64,000 nt of DNA from Klebsiella africana (GTDB lineage Bacteria; Pseudomonadota; Gammaproteobacteria; Enterobacterales; Enterobacteriaceae): positions 5,179,982 through 5,243,981 of the forward strand of contig NZ_CP084874.1 in NCBI RefSeq assembly GCF_020526085.1. Reading direction: 5' to 3'. This document shows, in pieces, positions 1-13,954 of this stretch; the stretch's first letter is position 1, and each line of letters begins with the position of its first letter. The translations under genes were made by a program, and so were the position numbers. A model generated the notes under the pieces. That model searched no databases, had not been told where the DNA came from, and saw nothing but the letters and a program-made list of their open reading frames with translations.

Positions 1-35
1 CCCTGCCATAGCCTGTTTTAACGGAGACGACCGTC

Positions 36-668
36 TTGACCAACTGGAATTATCAACTGACGCACTTTGTCACTAGCGCGCCAGATATCCGCCATCTTCC
101 TGCCGATACTGGTATTGAAGTGGCGTTCGCCGGCCGCTCCAATGCGGGGAAATCCAGCGCGCTGAATACGCTGACCAACCAGAAAAACCTGGCGCGCACC
201 TCCAAAACGCCCGGACGTACGCAACTGATAAACCTGTTCGAAGTCGCAGAAGGCAAACGCCTGGTCGACCTGCCCGGCTATGGTTATGCGCAAGTCCCGG
301 AAGAGATGAAGATCAAATGGCAGCGTGCGCTGGGGGAATACCTGGAAAAACGTCTGTGCCTGAAGGGTCTCGTGGTGCTGATGGACATTCGTCATCCGCT
401 TAAAGATCTCGATCAGCAGATGATTCAGTGGGCCGTGGAGAGCAACATCCCGGTACTGGTGCTGTTAACTAAAGCGGACAAACTGGCCAGCGGTGCGCGT
501 AAAGCTCAGATCAATATGGTTCGGGAAGCGGCGATTGCCTTTAACGGTGATGTGCAGGTGGAAGCCTTCTCTTCACTGAAGAAGCAGGGAGTGGATAAAC
601 TGCGCCAGAAGCTGGATAGCTGGTTTAATGACATCCCGCCGCAGGAAGAGAGTGTAAACGAAGAGTAA
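36..668 (+). CDS. yihA: Ribosome biogenesis GTP-binding protein YihA/YsxC (EngB)
   Basis: A 210-residue TRAFAC-class GTPase of the EngB family, whose members are essential for late 50S subunit assembly. The G1 P-loop GRSNAGKSS lies near residues 33-41, the G3 DLPGYGY near 78-84, and the G4 TKAD near 145-148. The start is a TTG codon preceded by a GGAG ribosome-binding site about 10 bases upstream; the E. coli gene also starts with TTG and has the same length. It converges on Spot 42 RNA, as in E. coli. The family and function are firm; the start rests on homology and the ribosome-binding site. Confidence 0.96.
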   Translation: MTNWNYQLTHFVTSAPDIRHLPADTGIEVAFAGRSNAGKSSALNTLTNQKNLARTSKTPGRTQLINLFEVAEGKRLVDLPGYGYAQVPEEMKIKWQRALGEYLEKRLCLKGLVVLMDIRHPLKDLDQQMIQWAVESNIPVLVLLTKADKLASGARKAQINMVREAAIAFNGDVQVEAFSSLKKQGVDKLRQKLDSWFNDIPPQEESVNEE

Positions 669-773
669 TCGTCATAATCGACCGGATAAGAGCGTAACAG
701 TCCCTTGTCCGGATTCTCTACCAGGAAAGTGCACCTGTGTGTACTTTTACTCCACGACTTTCCTTTCACGCAA

Positions 774-882
774 TAAAAAACGCCCCGGTCATAAATGACC
801 GGGGCGGCTAAAATATTCAGCCAAATCCGATTACGTGAAGTAAAAGGTCTGAAAGATAGAACATCTTACCTCTGTACCCTAC
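774..882 (-). ncRNA. spf: Spot 42 small RNA
   Basis: The minus strand reads GTAGGGTACAGAGGTAAG at the 5' end (882) and ends in a GC-rich hairpin (CGCCCCGGTCA / TGACCGGGGCG) followed by a U run near 774. That gives 109 nt, the length of E. coli Spot 42, with nearly identical sequence outside the terminator stem. Spot 42 is an Hfq-dependent RNA repressed by CRP-cAMP that silences galK and other carbon-metabolism mRNAs. It sits downstream of polA on the same strand and opposite yihA, its usual location. Confidence 0.96.
817..864 (-). CDS. spfP: SpfP, 15-residue protein encoded inside Spot 42
   Basis: An ATG at 864 on the minus strand, preceded by AGAGGTAAG, opens a 15-codon frame reading MFYLSDLLLHVIGFG and ending in TGA at 817-819. 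The same small ORF lies inside E. coli Spot 42, where it has been described as a translated protein (SpfP) contributing to catabolite repression. The frame appears unchanged here, which fits selection on the peptide, although base-pairing constraints on the RNA could also preserve it. Confidence 0.7.
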   Translation of the reverse strand: MFYLSDLLLHVIGFG

Positions 883-1029
883 GCGAATAACTTTACTCTT
901 CTTTCGCTCACGGATAAAGCATTTTTTGTAGTTTTTTTTCACTATTTACATAGCAAATTCAAATGATCCTCACAAAACGCTATAAGTTATGTTGCTTACT
1001 TACAGAAAATCGCTTTGTGCTTTGTATAC

Positions 1030-3822
1030 TTAGTGCGCTTGATCCCAGTTTTCTCCGCTGCCCACTTCCACCAGCAACGGTACCGCCAGGGTGGTGCTGT
1101 TCTCCATCAGTTCATGGATCTTCTTCGACACCACATCAAGCTCATCTTTGTGCACTTCAAAGACCAGTTCATCGTGAACCTGCATGATCATCCGCACGCG
1201 AGGTTGCTCGTTTCGCAGCCATTCATCAACGGCAATCATTGCCCGTTTAATGATATCCGCTGCCGTCCCCTGCATCGGGGCGTTGATCGCTGCGCGCTCG
1301 GCACCGGCGCGACGGGCACCATTGCTGGATTTGATATCCGGCAGATAAAGTCGACGACCATCCAGCGTTTCAACATACCCTTGCTCTTTCGCCTGAGCGC
1401 GGGTGCGCTCCATATACTCCAGGACGCCCGGGTAACGCTCGAAATAAAGATCCATGTATTTCTGCGCTTCCTTACGCGGGATGTTCAGCTGGCGGGCCAG
1501 GCCGAAGGCGCTCATACCGTAGATCAGACCGAAGTTGATGGCTTTCGCACTGCGGCGCTGTTCGCTGCTGACGCTGTCCAGTGGTAAGCCAAATACTTCA
1601 GCCGCTGTCGCCCGGTGAATATCTTTCCCTTCAGCGAAAGCGGTCAGCAGTCCTTTATCTCGTGACAGGTGCGCCATAATGCGCAGCTCGATTTGCGAGT
1701 AGTCCGCCGAGACAATGACGTAATCTTCCGGCGCGATGAACGCCTGGCGAATCCGTCGCCCTTCTTCGTTACGCACCGGAATGTTTTGCAAGTTGGGATC
1801 GGTAGATGACAAACGACCGGTAGCGGTGACCGCCTGATGATAGGAAGTATGCACGCGGCCCGTTTTGGGGTTAATCATCAGCGGCAACTTATCGGTATAG
1901 GTGGACTTCAGCTTCGCCAGCCCACGATACTCCAGAATCACTTTCGGTAACGGATAATCCAGCGCCAGCTCTTCCAGCACTTCTTCAGAAGTGGACGGCG
2001 CGCCGCCCGGCGTTTTCTTCAGCGGCTTGATACCCTGTTTTTCAAACAGGATCGTTTGCAGCTGTTTAGTGGAGGAGAGATTAAACGCTTCCCCGGCAAT
2101 CTCATGCGCGCGCTGTTCCAGTTCAACCAGACGCTGGGCGATCTCCTGCGAGTGCGCATGCAGCACAGCAGGATCGATTTTCACACCGTTGCGCTCAACG
2201 CGCGACAGCACCGGCACCAGCGGCATTTCGATCTGCTTAAAGATATTCAGCGGGCCTTCATGCTGCTGCAGCTTCGGCCACATCTTCAGATGCAGCTGGA
2301 GCGTAACGTCTGCGTCTTCCGCCGCGTAGCGACCAGCCTCTTCCAGCGCAATCTGGTTAAAGGTGAGCTGGTTCTTTCCTTTACCGGCGATCTCTTCAAA
2401 GGTAATAGTTTTATGCTTCAGCCAGCGGTCGGAAAGACTATCCATATCGTGGCGGCCCGCCACGCTGTCGAGAATGTAGGATTCCAGCATGGTATCGAAC
2501 GCAATCCCGCGCAGCTCAATGTCATAATTGGCCAAAATACCGCGATCGTATTTGAGATTTTGCCCGACCTTGAGCAGCTTCTCATCCTCCAGCAGCGGTT
2601 TAAGCAGCGCCAACACGCGATCGCGCGGGATCTGATCCGGCGCATCAAGGTAATCATGCGCCACCGGAACATAGGCGGCCACACCCGGCTCAACAGCGAA
2701 TGAAAGGCCGACCATATTGGCGGAAATATTATCCAGGCTGTCGGTTTCCGTATCAAAGGCAAAGAGCGGCGCCTGCTTCAGCTTATCGATCCAGGTGAGC
2801 AGCGTAGCCTCATCAAGGATAGTGACATAATGCTCTGCTGAAAGGGCGGAGGCCGGTTCATCCTCTGCTTCTGCCTGTGCCGCTGCCGTAGGCTCTGCAG
2901 GTTTAGCGGCCGGTTTGCCCCCCTTCGCTTGCAGCCATTTTCCGGCCTCAACGTCGGTTGTCCAGCGCTTAAACTCATACTGCCTGAACAGCGCCAGCAA
3001 ATCGTCAGCCGCCGGTGGCTGCACCTCCAGCTCTTCGCACGTGAGTTCCAGCTCGACGTCGGTTTTTATGGTCGCCAGCTGATAAGAGAGATAAGCCACA
3101 TCCTTGTTCTGCTCGAGCTTCGCCGCCATCGTTTTCGCGCCGCGGAAGCTCAGTTCAGCGATCTTCTCCGGTTCCGCATACAGCGTATCGAGGCCGCCAA
3201 GGCCTTGCAGCAGCGCCTGGGCGGTCTTTTCGCCCACGCCCGGCACGCCAGGAATGTTATCCGAGGAGTCGCCCATCAGCGCCAGGAAATCGATAATCAG
3301 CTCCGGCGGGACGCCATATTTGATGACTACCTCATCCGGTCCGAGGATGGTGTTGGTCATGGTATTGATCAGGGTGATCCCCGGCGTCACCAGCTGAGCC
3401 ATGTCTTTATCACCGGTGCTGATCAGCACCGGACGACCCGCCCTTTCCGCTTCCCGCGCCAGGGTGCCAATCACATCGTCGGCTTCAACGCCCGGAACCG
3501 CCATCAGCGGTAACCCCATCGCTTTCACCATCTTATGCAAAGGCTCGATCTGCGCACGCAGATCGTCCGGCATCGGCGGGCGGTGGGACTTGTAATGTTC
3601 GAACAATTCATCACGGAAGGTTTTCCCTTTCGCATCAAAGACCACGACGGCGTGGGTGGGTTGATACTGCAGGATCAAACTGCGCAGCATATTGAGTACG
3701 CCGTACATGGCCCCGGTGGGCTCCCCTGCGCTGTTAGTTAGCGGCGGAAACGCATGATACGCCCGATAAAGATAGGAGGAGCCGTCAACGAGGATGAGAG
3801 GGTTTTCTGGGATCTGAACCAT
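1030..3822 (-). CDS. polA: DNA polymerase I
   Basis: A 930-residue family A DNA polymerase that fills gaps and removes RNA primers. The N-terminal 5'-3' exonuclease (FEN-like) domain covers about residues 1-290 and includes GDKDMAQLV and [18 protein letters not shown]. The proofreading domain (about 325-520) keeps the FDTETDSL Exo I motif. The polymerase domain has motif A (ADYSQIELR), the O-helix region ([14 protein letters not shown]) and motif C (QVHDELVFE). A linker rich in Ala, Pro and Glu separates the first two domains. Length matches the E. coli enzyme (928). A consensus DnaA box lies about 125 bp upstream of the start. Confidence 0.98.
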   Translation of the reverse strand: MVQIPENPLILVDGSSYLYRAYHAFPPLTNSAGEPTGAMYGVLNMLRSLILQYQPTHAVVVFDAKGKTFRDELFEHYKSHRPPMPDDLRAQIEPLHKMVKAMGLPLMAVPGVEADDVIGTLAREAERAGRPVLISTGDKDMAQLVTPGITLINTMTNTILGPDEVVIKYGVPPELIIDFLALMGDSSDNIPGVPGVGEKTAQALLQGLGGLDTLYAEPEKIAELSFRGAKTMAAKLEQNKDVAYLSYQLATIKTDVELELTCEELEVQPPAADDLLALFRQYEFKRWTTDVEAGKWLQAKGGKPAAKPAEPTAAAQAEAEDEPASALSAEHYVTILDEATLLTWIDKLKQAPLFAFDTETDSLDNISANMVGLSFAVEPGVAAYVPVAHDYLDAPDQIPRDRVLALLKPLLEDEKLLKVGQNLKYDRGILANYDIELRGIAFDTMLESYILDSVAGRHDMDSLSDRWLKHKTITFEEIAGKGKNQLTFNQIALEEAGRYAAEDADVTLQLHLKMWPKLQQHEGPLNIFKQIEMPLVPVLSRVERNGVKIDPAVLHAHSQEIAQRLVELEQRAHEIAGEAFNLSSTKQLQTILFEKQGIKPLKKTPGGAPSTSEEVLEELALDYPLPKVILEYRGLAKLKSTYTDKLPLMINPKTGRVHTSYHQAVTATGRLSSTDPNLQNIPVRNEEGRRIRQAFIAPEDYVIVSADYSQIELRIMAHLSRDKGLLTAFAEGKDIHRATAAEVFGLPLDSVSSEQRRSAKAINFGLIYGMSAFGLARQLNIPRKEAQKYMDLYFERYPGVLEYMERTRAQAKEQGYVETLDGRRLYLPDIKSSNGARRAGAERAAINAPMQGTAADIIKRAMIAVDEWLRNEQPRVRMIMQVHDELVFEVHKDELDVVSKKIHELMENSTTLAVPLLVEVGSGENWDQAH

Positions 3823-4218
3823 AATTTCCGTGCCTGTTTATCAGATTATGGGTAAAGGATGCCACAGACGGGCATGAAATCCTGAATTTTTCCCGCATTT
3901 CGCGGAAAAGATTCAATGATCGTCGCGATCGCATGACAACTTTGCTTGTGGATAACTTTGTGCATAGTTTTACTGCGTCAGCTTATCCAACCTTGAAAAT
4001 AAATGAATAAATACTATTAGTCTTTATATATCAGCTAGTTAAAAACATACCGACGATCCTGGCATCAATTTGATGACCCAATGTTCCATGTGGATAGAAG
4101 ATCCTTGTTTTTTTCTGTTCTCGTAACACCCGTCATTTGCCGCGTTTTCTGGTAAAATCAGCCTCTTGCGCAGCTTAAAGGCGCTCTTTGTCAGCCTAAC
4201 TTTCTGAATAAACTAACT
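3823..4218. other. polA-yihG divergent intergenic region
   Basis: About 400 bp without a gene, containing the divergent promoters of polA (left) and yihG (right). It is AT-rich around 4000-4060. The one site I can name is the consensus DnaA box at 3947-3955, listed separately. I see no convincing small ORF or terminator. Confidence 0.6.
3947..3955 (+). promoter_or_regulatory. DnaA box upstream of polA
   Basis: TGTGGATAA is the exact complement of the high-affinity DnaA 9-mer TTATCCACA. It lies about 125 bp upstream of the polA start, within the polA promoter region. Control of polA by DnaA has been proposed for E. coli. Binding here is inferred from the motif alone. Confidence 0.55.
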
Positions 4219-5118
4219 ATGTCGAGATTACTCGCTGCGATAACACTTCCGCTGAGTATCGCCTTAACCATCTTAGTCACCATTATCTGCTCTGTACCGA
4301 TCATCGTCGCCGGGCTGATTAAACTGCTGGTCCCTGTTCCTGCGGTATGGCGCTCTATATCCATTTTTTGCAATTTTATGATGTACTGCTGGTGCGAAGG
4401 GCTGGCGCTGCTGTTGCATCTCAATCCCTGGCTAAAATGGGACGTTCAGGGGCTGGAAGGCCTGAACAAAAAGAACTGGTATCTGCTGATCAGCAACCAC
4501 CATAGTTGGGCAGATATCGTGGTGCTGTGCGTGCTGTTCCGCAAGCATATTCCGATGAATAAGTACTTCCTTAAACAACAGCTGGCATGGGTACCCTTCA
4601 TTGGCCTCGCCTGCTGGGCGCTGGATATGCCCTTTATGCGCCGCTACTCGCGCAGCTATCTTATTCGTCACCCGGAGCGCCGCGGTAAAGATGTCGAAAC
4701 CACCCGCCGTTCGTGTGAAAAATTTCGCGCGCATCCGACGACTATCGTCAATTTTGTGGAAGGCTCGCGTTTTACCGAAGAAAAAAAGCGCGAAACGCGC
4801 TCTCCTTACCACAACTTGTTACCGCCGAAAGCCGCTGGTATCGCCATGGCGCTCAACGTACTCGGTTCGCAGTTCGATAAACTGCTGAACGTCACGCTGT
4901 GCTACCCGGATAATCATACAAGACCATTTTACGATATGTTAAGCGGCCGCCTGACGCGCATTGTAGTACGTATCAATCTGGTCCCTATTGGCGAAGAGCT
5001 GCACGGCGATTACGTTAACGATAAGAACTTTAAGCGTGGCTTCCAGCGCTGGCTGAATGGCCTATGGGAAGAGAAAGACCGTCAGTTGACTGACATCATG
5101 CGGGACAAAGAACAGTAG
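4219..5118 (+). CDS. yihG: Probable acyltransferase YihG (lysophosphatidic acid acyltransferase family)
   Basis: A 299-residue membrane protein of the PlsC-like LPLAT superfamily, which transfers fatty acyl groups to lysophospholipids. A hydrophobic N-terminal anchor (about residues 5-40) precedes the catalytic HX4D motif, seen as H94-HSWA-D99, and the substrate-binding motif FVEGSRF near residue 178. E. coli YihG has a role in phospholipid fatty acid composition. The ATG at 4219 has only a weak upstream Shine-Dalgarno sequence. The gene is single and followed by a strong terminator. Confidence 0.93.
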   Translation: MSRLLAAITLPLSIALTILVTIICSVPIIVAGLIKLLVPVPAVWRSISIFCNFMMYCWCEGLALLLHLNPWLKWDVQGLEGLNKKNWYLLISNHHSWADIVVLCVLFRKHIPMNKYFLKQQLAWVPFIGLACWALDMPFMRRYSRSYLIRHPERRGKDVETTRRSCEKFRAHPTTIVNFVEGSRFTEEKKRETRSPYHNLLPPKAAGIAMALNVLGSQFDKLLNVTLCYPDNHTRPFYDMLSGRLTRIVVRINLVPIGEELHGDYVNDKNFKRGFQRWLNGLWEEKDRQLTDIMRDKEQ

Positions 5119-5139
5119 CTATTGCAAAACAGATAAAGT

Positions 5140-5168
5140 AACGCCGGTCAGTGACCGGCGTTTTTTTA
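5140..5168 (+). terminator. Intrinsic terminator of yihG
   Basis: ACGCCGGTCA-G-TGACCGGCGT forms a near-perfect stem followed by a run of T on the plus strand. It lies between the convergent genes yihG and dsbA and may also end the dsbA transcript, although the T run is poorer in that direction. Confidence 0.85.
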
Positions 5169-5789
5169 TTTCTTCTCTACCAGTTGCTTCACGGTATCCG
5201 CATATTGTGCGACGAAGACATCCATATTGCTGGTATCCATCCCCTGCGGGTTCAGCTGGTATTTACCATTAACATACATAGCCGGTACGCCCTGCAGCTG
5301 CAGATCGGCTGCCGCTTTCTCTTGCTGAGCGACCAGAGATTTCACCACGAAGCTATTCCATGCGGCATCGTAGTCTTCCCCTTTCACGCCAGCGTCGACA
5401 AACACTTTACGAATGTCAGCCACACTCTGCACAGTCTGGTTTTTCTGCACGGCTTCGAACATCGGGGCAGTAATTTTGTCTTCAACGCCCAGCGCGATGG
5501 CCACCGCCCATGCCTGCGTCAGATCCTTGCCCAGCGGGCCCAGGAACTCAACGTGGTATTTGGTCATTTTGGTGCCTTCCGGCAGTTTCTGACGCACATT
5601 GTCAGAGACATGCAGTACTTCTTCAAACTGGTAGCAGTGCGGGCAGTAGAATGAAAAGAACTCAAGCACCTGCGGCTCGCCAGCAATCGGCTTATCAAGG
5701 GTAATGTACTGCTTGCCGTCGGTGATCTGGGCAGCGGATGCACTAAAAGCCAGAATCATACCAGCCAGCGCCAGCCAAACTTTTTTCAT
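5166..5789 (-). CDS. dsbA: Thiol:disulfide interchange protein DsbA
   Basis: A 207-residue periplasmic oxidoreductase that introduces disulfide bonds into exported proteins and is reoxidised by DsbB. A signal peptide covers residues 1-19 (cleavage after SASA). The thioredoxin-fold active site CPHC is at residues 49-52, equal to Cys30-Cys33 of the mature enzyme. The cis-Pro region appears as [12 protein letters not shown]. It lies 27 bp downstream of srkA on the same strand, so the two are probably co-transcribed as in E. coli, with a Cpx-responsive promoter upstream of srkA. yihF, which lies beside dsbA in E. coli, is absent. Confidence 0.97.
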   Translation of the reverse strand: MKKVWLALAGMILAFSASAAQITDGKQYITLDKPIAGEPQVLEFFSFYCPHCYQFEEVLHVSDNVRQKLPEGTKMTKYHVEFLGPLGKDLTQAWAVAIALGVEDKITAPMFEAVQKNQTVQSVADIRKVFVDAGVKGEDYDAAWNSFVVKSLVAQQEKAAADLQLQGVPAMYVNGKYQLNPQGMDTSNMDVFVAQYADTVKQLVEKK

Positions 5790-5816
5790 GATTTACTCTC
5801 TCCTGGATATATCACA

Positions 5817-6803
5817 TTAATACATTGGCGTTAACTGAAGCGGGGGTTCCTGTAGAACCTTCACCTGCTCAAGAAAAGTCGACGTCTGTCCCCGCCAGTA
5901 ATCCTCCCCGGTTAACCAGGGGAAATTGACCGGAAAAGCGGGATCGTCCCAGCGTCTGAGCAACCACGCCAGATAATAAACCAGTCGCATAGCGCGTAAA
6001 GGTTCAATTAGCGCGATTTCATCGCTGTTAAAAGGGCTGAATTCCTCATAGGCCTCGATGATCGTCTCCAGCTGCATACGCTGTTCAGCCTTATCGCCGT
6101 TGAGCAGCATCCACAGATCCTGAATTGCCGGGCCGGTGCGCGCATCATCTAAGTCGACAAACAGTGGCCCGTCGCGCCAGAGGATATTACCCGCATGGCA
6201 GTCACCGTGCAGACGCAACGTATTCCCGCAACCGTGCCATTGCTGCATGACAGCAGCAATGAGTTTATCGGTCGCCTTCAGGAAATCGGCCTTCAGGCCA
6301 GAGGGGATAAGTGTCGCCTGTTCAAACACCTGGCGCGGTTCCAGCAAATACTCCTGCACGCCAATTTCCGGGCGAGCAGTAAAGCGCTGTTTGCGGCCAG
6401 TCTGGTGCAGACGCCCCAGATAGCGGCCAACCCATTCCATCTGATCAAGGTTATCCGCTTCGAACTGACGGCCGCCAAGGCTTGGGAACACGGCAAAGTA
6501 GAATCCCTGATGCTGATGAAGCGTGCTGTCGTTAACTAAGAGCGGCGCAGCAACGGGCACTTCATCCTCTACAAGCTGAAGCGCAAACTGGTGTTCTTCA
6601 AGGATCTGTTCTGCGGACCAGCGCTCAGGACGATAGAACTTTACCACATAGCGATGGCGCTCTTCGTCCTGGAACTGATAAACGCGGTTCTCATAGCTGT
6701 TTAGCGGGGTGAGACCGGAGTCCACCCGCATACCCAGATCGAATAACCCATCGATAATGGTATCCGGGCGAAGCGTCTGAAAAGTAAAAGCCTTATCGTG
6801 CAT
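5817..6803 (-). CDS. srkA: Stress response kinase A (YihE/RdoA)
   Basis: A 328-residue cytoplasmic protein kinase with an aminoglycoside-phosphotransferase-like fold. In E. coli it counteracts MazF-mediated death and acts in the Cpx stress response. The catalytic loop is visible as LHGDCHAGNILW near residues 198-209 (HGDxxxxN), and the metal-binding DLDDA follows about 10 residues later. Length matches the E. coli protein (328). It is the first gene of the srkA-dsbA unit; a CpxR-like box lies 65-80 bp upstream of its start. Confidence 0.95.
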   Translation of the reverse strand: MHDKAFTFQTLRPDTIIDGLFDLGMRVDSGLTPLNSYENRVYQFQDEERHRYVVKFYRPERWSAEQILEEHQFALQLVEDEVPVAAPLLVNDSTLHQHQGFYFAVFPSLGGRQFEADNLDQMEWVGRYLGRLHQTGRKQRFTARPEIGVQEYLLEPRQVFEQATLIPSGLKADFLKATDKLIAAVMQQWHGCGNTLRLHGDCHAGNILWRDGPLFVDLDDARTGPAIQDLWMLLNGDKAEQRMQLETIIEAYEEFSPFNSDEIALIEPLRAMRLVYYLAWLLRRWDDPAFPVNFPWLTGEDYWRGQTSTFLEQVKVLQEPPLQLTPMY

Positions 6804-6867
6804 CCTGACATCCGATAATCGTACGAATAGTTCAGGATATCATCTCATTGCGTTTTACGCGGTAGCG

Positions 6868-6882
6868 CTTACAACCTTTTAC
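6868..6882 (-). promoter_or_regulatory. Predicted CpxR box upstream of srkA-dsbA
   Basis: The minus strand reads GTAAAAGGTTGTAAG, two GTAAA-type repeats spaced by 5 bases, matching the CpxR consensus GTAAA-N5-GTAAA with one mismatch. Known biology: the E. coli srkA(yihE)-dsbA promoter is activated by CpxR. The box overlaps the last codons of yihD. Confidence 0.6.
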
Positions 6883-7148
6883 TCTTTTATTACCCCGCGG
6901 GCGCGCAGCAGCGCGGTTTTAAAGTCCTCTTCATAATCCTTCTGAATACCCGGGATAACGGCATCTTTGGAAGAGTCGCGCATCTTCAGATGATAGATCA
7001 GAATATCGTCGGAAAGATCGCTCAGTTCGCCATCATAGCCGGCCTCTTTCGCCAGCTTCTGCAAAAATTGCATCAGATTCAGTTCAGGCTCTTTTTGCCA
7101 GGCAGGCTGGAGGAGTTCAATTACTTCATTCAGACGTTTACATTTCAT
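6879..7148 (-). CDS. yihD: YihD family protein (DUF1040)
   Basis: An 89-residue soluble acidic protein of unknown function, conserved in Enterobacterales. I chose the ATG at 7148 ([10 protein letters not shown]) because GGAG lies 8 bases upstream and the length matches E. coli YihD. A longer reading from 7178 would place the ribosome-binding site inside the gene. No catalytic motif is visible. It lies directly upstream of srkA on the same strand with a 75-bp gap. Confidence 0.92.
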   Translation of the reverse strand: MKCKRLNEVIELLQPAWQKEPELNLMQFLQKLAKEAGYDGELSDLSDDILIYHLKMRDSSKDAVIPGIQKDYEEDFKTALLRARGVIKE

Positions 7149-7219
7149 GGTCATGCTCCTTACTCTTGATAGAGACAAGTTAACAGGGTCAATCCCACAA
7201 TGAAAGAGGCGATATTCAT

Positions 7220-7801
7220 ATGCAAAGCGAGGCGATAACCGGCGTCGTGCTGGCGGGCGGTAGGGCCACGCGGATGGGGGGCATTGATAAAGGATTGCAG
7301 TTGCTCAATGGTCGCCCTCTATGGCGTCACGTCGCAGAGACATTAGCCCCGCAGGTAGATAAGTTAGTGATTAGCGCCAACCGTCACCTTACGCAGTGGC
7401 AAGCCAGTGGATATCCGGTGTTTCGCGATACGCAGACGGGTTACCCAGGTCCTTTAGCCGGTATGCTTGCCGTGATGCAGCAGGTCGCGAGTCCATGGTT
7501 TGTTTTTTGCCCCTGCGACACGCCCTTCATTCCGCCATTTTTAGTTGAGCGCTTTATCCAGCAGAGAGGGGACGCACCGGTCGTTTGGGCCCATGACGGC
7601 GAGCGGGATCATCCCGCCGTTGCGCTGGCGCATCGTCAAATCATTCCGCATCTGGAGGCTTATCTTGCCAGCGGCGAACGCCGGGTAATGATGTTTATGC
7701 GCCAGATGGGCGGGCATTCGGTCAGCTTCAGCGAGGTGAAATCAGCTTTTATGAATGTGAATACGCTAGAGGATTTGCAACGTATGCAGGAGCCATCATG
7801 A
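7220..7801 (+). CDS. mobA: Molybdenum cofactor guanylyltransferase MobA
   Basis: A 193-residue enzyme that attaches GMP from GTP to molybdopterin to form the guanine dinucleotide cofactor used by DMSO-reductase-family enzymes such as nitrate and formate dehydrogenases. The nucleotidyltransferase signature [11 protein letters not shown] lies near residues 12-22, and the DTPF metal-binding region follows near residue 100. The stop overlaps the mobB start (ATGA), which indicates translational coupling. Confidence 0.96.
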   Translation: MQSEAITGVVLAGGRATRMGGIDKGLQLLNGRPLWRHVAETLAPQVDKLVISANRHLTQWQASGYPVFRDTQTGYPGPLAGMLAVMQQVASPWFVFCPCDTPFIPPFLVERFIQQRGDAPVVWAHDGERDHPAVALAHRQIIPHLEAYLASGERRVMMFMRQMGGHSVSFSEVKSAFMNVNTLEDLQRMQEPS

Positions 7802-8304
7802 TCCCGCTATTAGCGATTGCCGCCTGGAGCGGTACCGGAAAAACGACATTATTAAAGCGTCTAATTCCTGATCTGTGTGCTCAAGGATTACGCCCGGGAC
7901 TGATAAAGCACACCCATCATGATATGGACGTGGATAAGCCGGGCAAAGATAGCTATGAACTGCGTAAGGCGGGCGCTGCGCAAACCATTGTCGCCAGCGA
8001 ACAGCGGTGGGCATTGATGACCGAGACGCCAGAGAAGCCGGAATTAGATCTCACGTGGCTGGTCAGTCGAATGGATGCCAGCAAACTGGACCTGGTTTTA
8101 GTGGAGGGGTTCAAACATGAACCTGTGCCGAAGATCCTGCTTTTTCGGCAAAACAGCGGCCATCGTGTAGAAGAGCTGGTAATTGATGAGCATACCATCG
8201 CCGTGGCCAGCGATGTGCCCATCGCGACCTCGCTTCCGCAGTTGGATTTAAATGATATTCAACAGATAGCGACATTTATTGTGAGTTGGTTAGAGAGGCA
8301 ATAG
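7798..8304 (+). CDS. mobB: Molybdopterin-guanine dinucleotide biosynthesis adapter MobB
   Basis: A 168-residue P-loop GTP-binding protein. The Walker A segment GTGKTTLLK lies near residues 12-20. MobB is not essential for cofactor synthesis in E. coli but binds GTP and MobA and may aid the reaction. It overlaps mobA by 4 bases. Downstream lie REP-like repeats and the convergent end of the rRNA operon. Confidence 0.95.
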   Translation: MIPLLAIAAWSGTGKTTLLKRLIPDLCAQGLRPGLIKHTHHDMDVDKPGKDSYELRKAGAAQTIVASEQRWALMTETPEKPELDLTWLVSRMDASKLDLVLVEGFKHEPVPKILLFRQNSGHRVEELVIDEHTIAVASDVPIATSLPQLDLNDIQQIATFIVSWLERQ

Positions 8305-8336
8305 TCATTTATCGACGGTGATATAGGTGGGATTTT

Positions 8337-8411
8337 CCCGGAGGCGGTGCTACGCACCTTGTCCGGGCTACGGTTTTGTAGCCCCGGTAAGCGCAGCGCC
8401 ACCGGGGAGGC
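8337..8411. repeat. Paired REP-like palindromes (BIME)
   Basis: Two imperfect palindromes in opposite orientation: CCCGGAGGCGGTGCTACGCA...TCCGGGCTAC and GTAGCCCCGG...CCACCGGGG, joined by a 6-base spacer. This is the arrangement of a bacterial interspersed mosaic element. It lies between the convergent mobB and rRNA transcripts. Confidence 0.75.
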
Positions 8412-8443
8412 ATACCGGCACGCTGCCAGGACGACTGAAACGC

Positions 8444-8469
8444 AAAAAGCCCATCCGGCAGGATGGGCT
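8444..8469 (-). terminator. rRNA operon terminator
   Basis: On the minus strand AGCCCATCC-TGCC-GGATGGGCT forms a 9-bp stem followed by TTTTTGCG. It lies 14 bases beyond the 3' end of 5S rRNA, the usual place of rrn terminator T1. Confidence 0.9.
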
Positions 8470-8482
8470 CTTCACTTGTTTG

Positions 8483-8602
8483 ATGCCTGGCAGTTCCCTA
8501 CTCTCACATGGGGAGACCCCACACTACCATCGGCGCTACGGCGTTTCACTTCTGAGTTCGGCATGGGGTCAGGTGGGACCACCGCGCTAGTGCCGCCAGG
8601 CA
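8483..8602 (-). rRNA. rrf: 5S ribosomal RNA
   Basis: 120 nt beginning TGCCTGGCGGCACTAGCGCG and ending CTGCCAGGCAT on the minus strand, nearly identical to E. coli 5S rRNA. It is the distal gene of the operon; no tRNA follows it before the terminator. Confidence 0.98.
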
Positions 8603-8696
8603 AATTCTGTTTTATCAGCCCGTCTTTAAGACGTACTGATTAATCTGTATCAGAGCTGAAAATTCTCTCAATCCGCCAAAACATCTTCGGCGTTGT

Positions 8697-11598
<2,902 letters not shown>

Positions 11599-11776
11599 TC
11601 ACAACCCGAAGATGTCTTCAGATTGCGAAAATTTGAGAGACTCGAACACACTTAAACAGTGTGTCGTTTCAATTTTCAGCTTGATCCAGATTTTTAAAGA
11701 GCAAATATCTCAAACGTCACCCGAAGATGAGTTTTGAGATATATCGGCACGCGTCTTTCACTCACGAACCAGCAAG

Positions 11777-11852
11777 TGGCGTCCCCTAGGGGATTCGAAC
11801 CCCTGTTACCGCCGTGAAAGGGCGGTGTCCTGGGCCTCTAGACGAAGGGGAC
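11777..11852 (-). tRNA. gltU: tRNA-Glu (anticodon TTC)
   Basis: 76 nt from GTCCCCTTCGTCTAGAGGCC to GGGGACGCCA on the minus strand, with encoded CCA. The acceptor stem GTCCCCT pairs with AGGGGAC, and the anticodon loop CTTTCAC gives TTC. It is the single spacer tRNA between 16S and 23S. In E. coli the tRNA-Glu spacer type is found in rrnB, rrnC, rrnE and rrnG, while rrnA carries tRNA-Ile and tRNA-Ala. Confidence 0.98.
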
Positions 11853-11937
11853 ACTGAAGTCTCAATCGCAAGACGCCTTGCTTCTTTACGTTCATCAGAC
11901 AATCTGTGTGAGCACTACAAAGGCAGGTTCTTTAAGG

Positions 11938-13477
<1,540 letters not shown>

Positions 13478-13609
13478 AAGTTTGATGCTCGTGAATTAAA
13501 CTTCGTAATGAATTACGTATGTTCACTCAGAGACTTGGTATTCATTTTTCGTCCGAGGACGTTAAGAATCCATGTCACTTTGAGTGCCCACACAGATTGT
13601 CTGATAAAT

Positions 13610-13621
13610 TGTTAAAGAGCA
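13610..13621 (-). promoter_or_regulatory. BoxA antitermination element of the rRNA leader
   Basis: The minus strand reads TGCTCTTTAACA, the rrn boxA sequence that loads the NusB/NusE antitermination complex. It lies between promoter P2 and the 16S gene. Confidence 0.85.
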
Positions 13622-13657
13622 GTGCCGCTTCGTTTTTCGCTGCGGCGCGGGGTGTGC

Positions 13658-13685
13658 ATATTACGCTTTCCCGCTGCAGAGTCAA
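13658..13685 (-). promoter_or_regulatory. rRNA promoter P2
   Basis: On the minus strand TTGACT (13685-13680) and TAATAT (13663-13658) are separated by 16 bp and followed by a GC-rich discriminator. This matches rrn P2 of E. coli in sequence and in position relative to 16S. Confidence 0.88.
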
Positions 13686-13776
13686 GCATTTATTTTTGCT
13701 TTTCTCTGTGAGGTTTTCACCGTAACCCCGCTGACCCGGCGGCTTGTTTGCCGTTGTTCCGTGTCAGTGGAGGCGC

Positions 13777-13804
13777 ATTATAGGGAGTAATTCTGAGGTG
13801 ACAA
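13777..13804 (-). promoter_or_regulatory. rRNA promoter P1
   Basis: On the minus strand TTGTCA (13804-13799) and TATAAT (13782-13777) are 16 bp apart, followed by the GCGCC discriminator and CACTGACACGGAACAACGGC, typical of rrn P1. The A/T-rich tract just upstream (13813-13845) is in the place of the UP element. P1 promoters are growth-rate and ppGpp controlled. Confidence 0.92.
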
Positions 13805-13954
13805 GGGGAAATTCAAAAAAACTTTTCAACCGTCTCTTTTTTCAACAATGCGGCGAGGAAAGTCGCAAAAAACCACCGTTTTGGCGTTTTAACCGACGAA
13901 ACGGGGCGCCTGGTGGCATACTGTTAGAGTAAAGAAAAGAAAGGAACGGCATTT

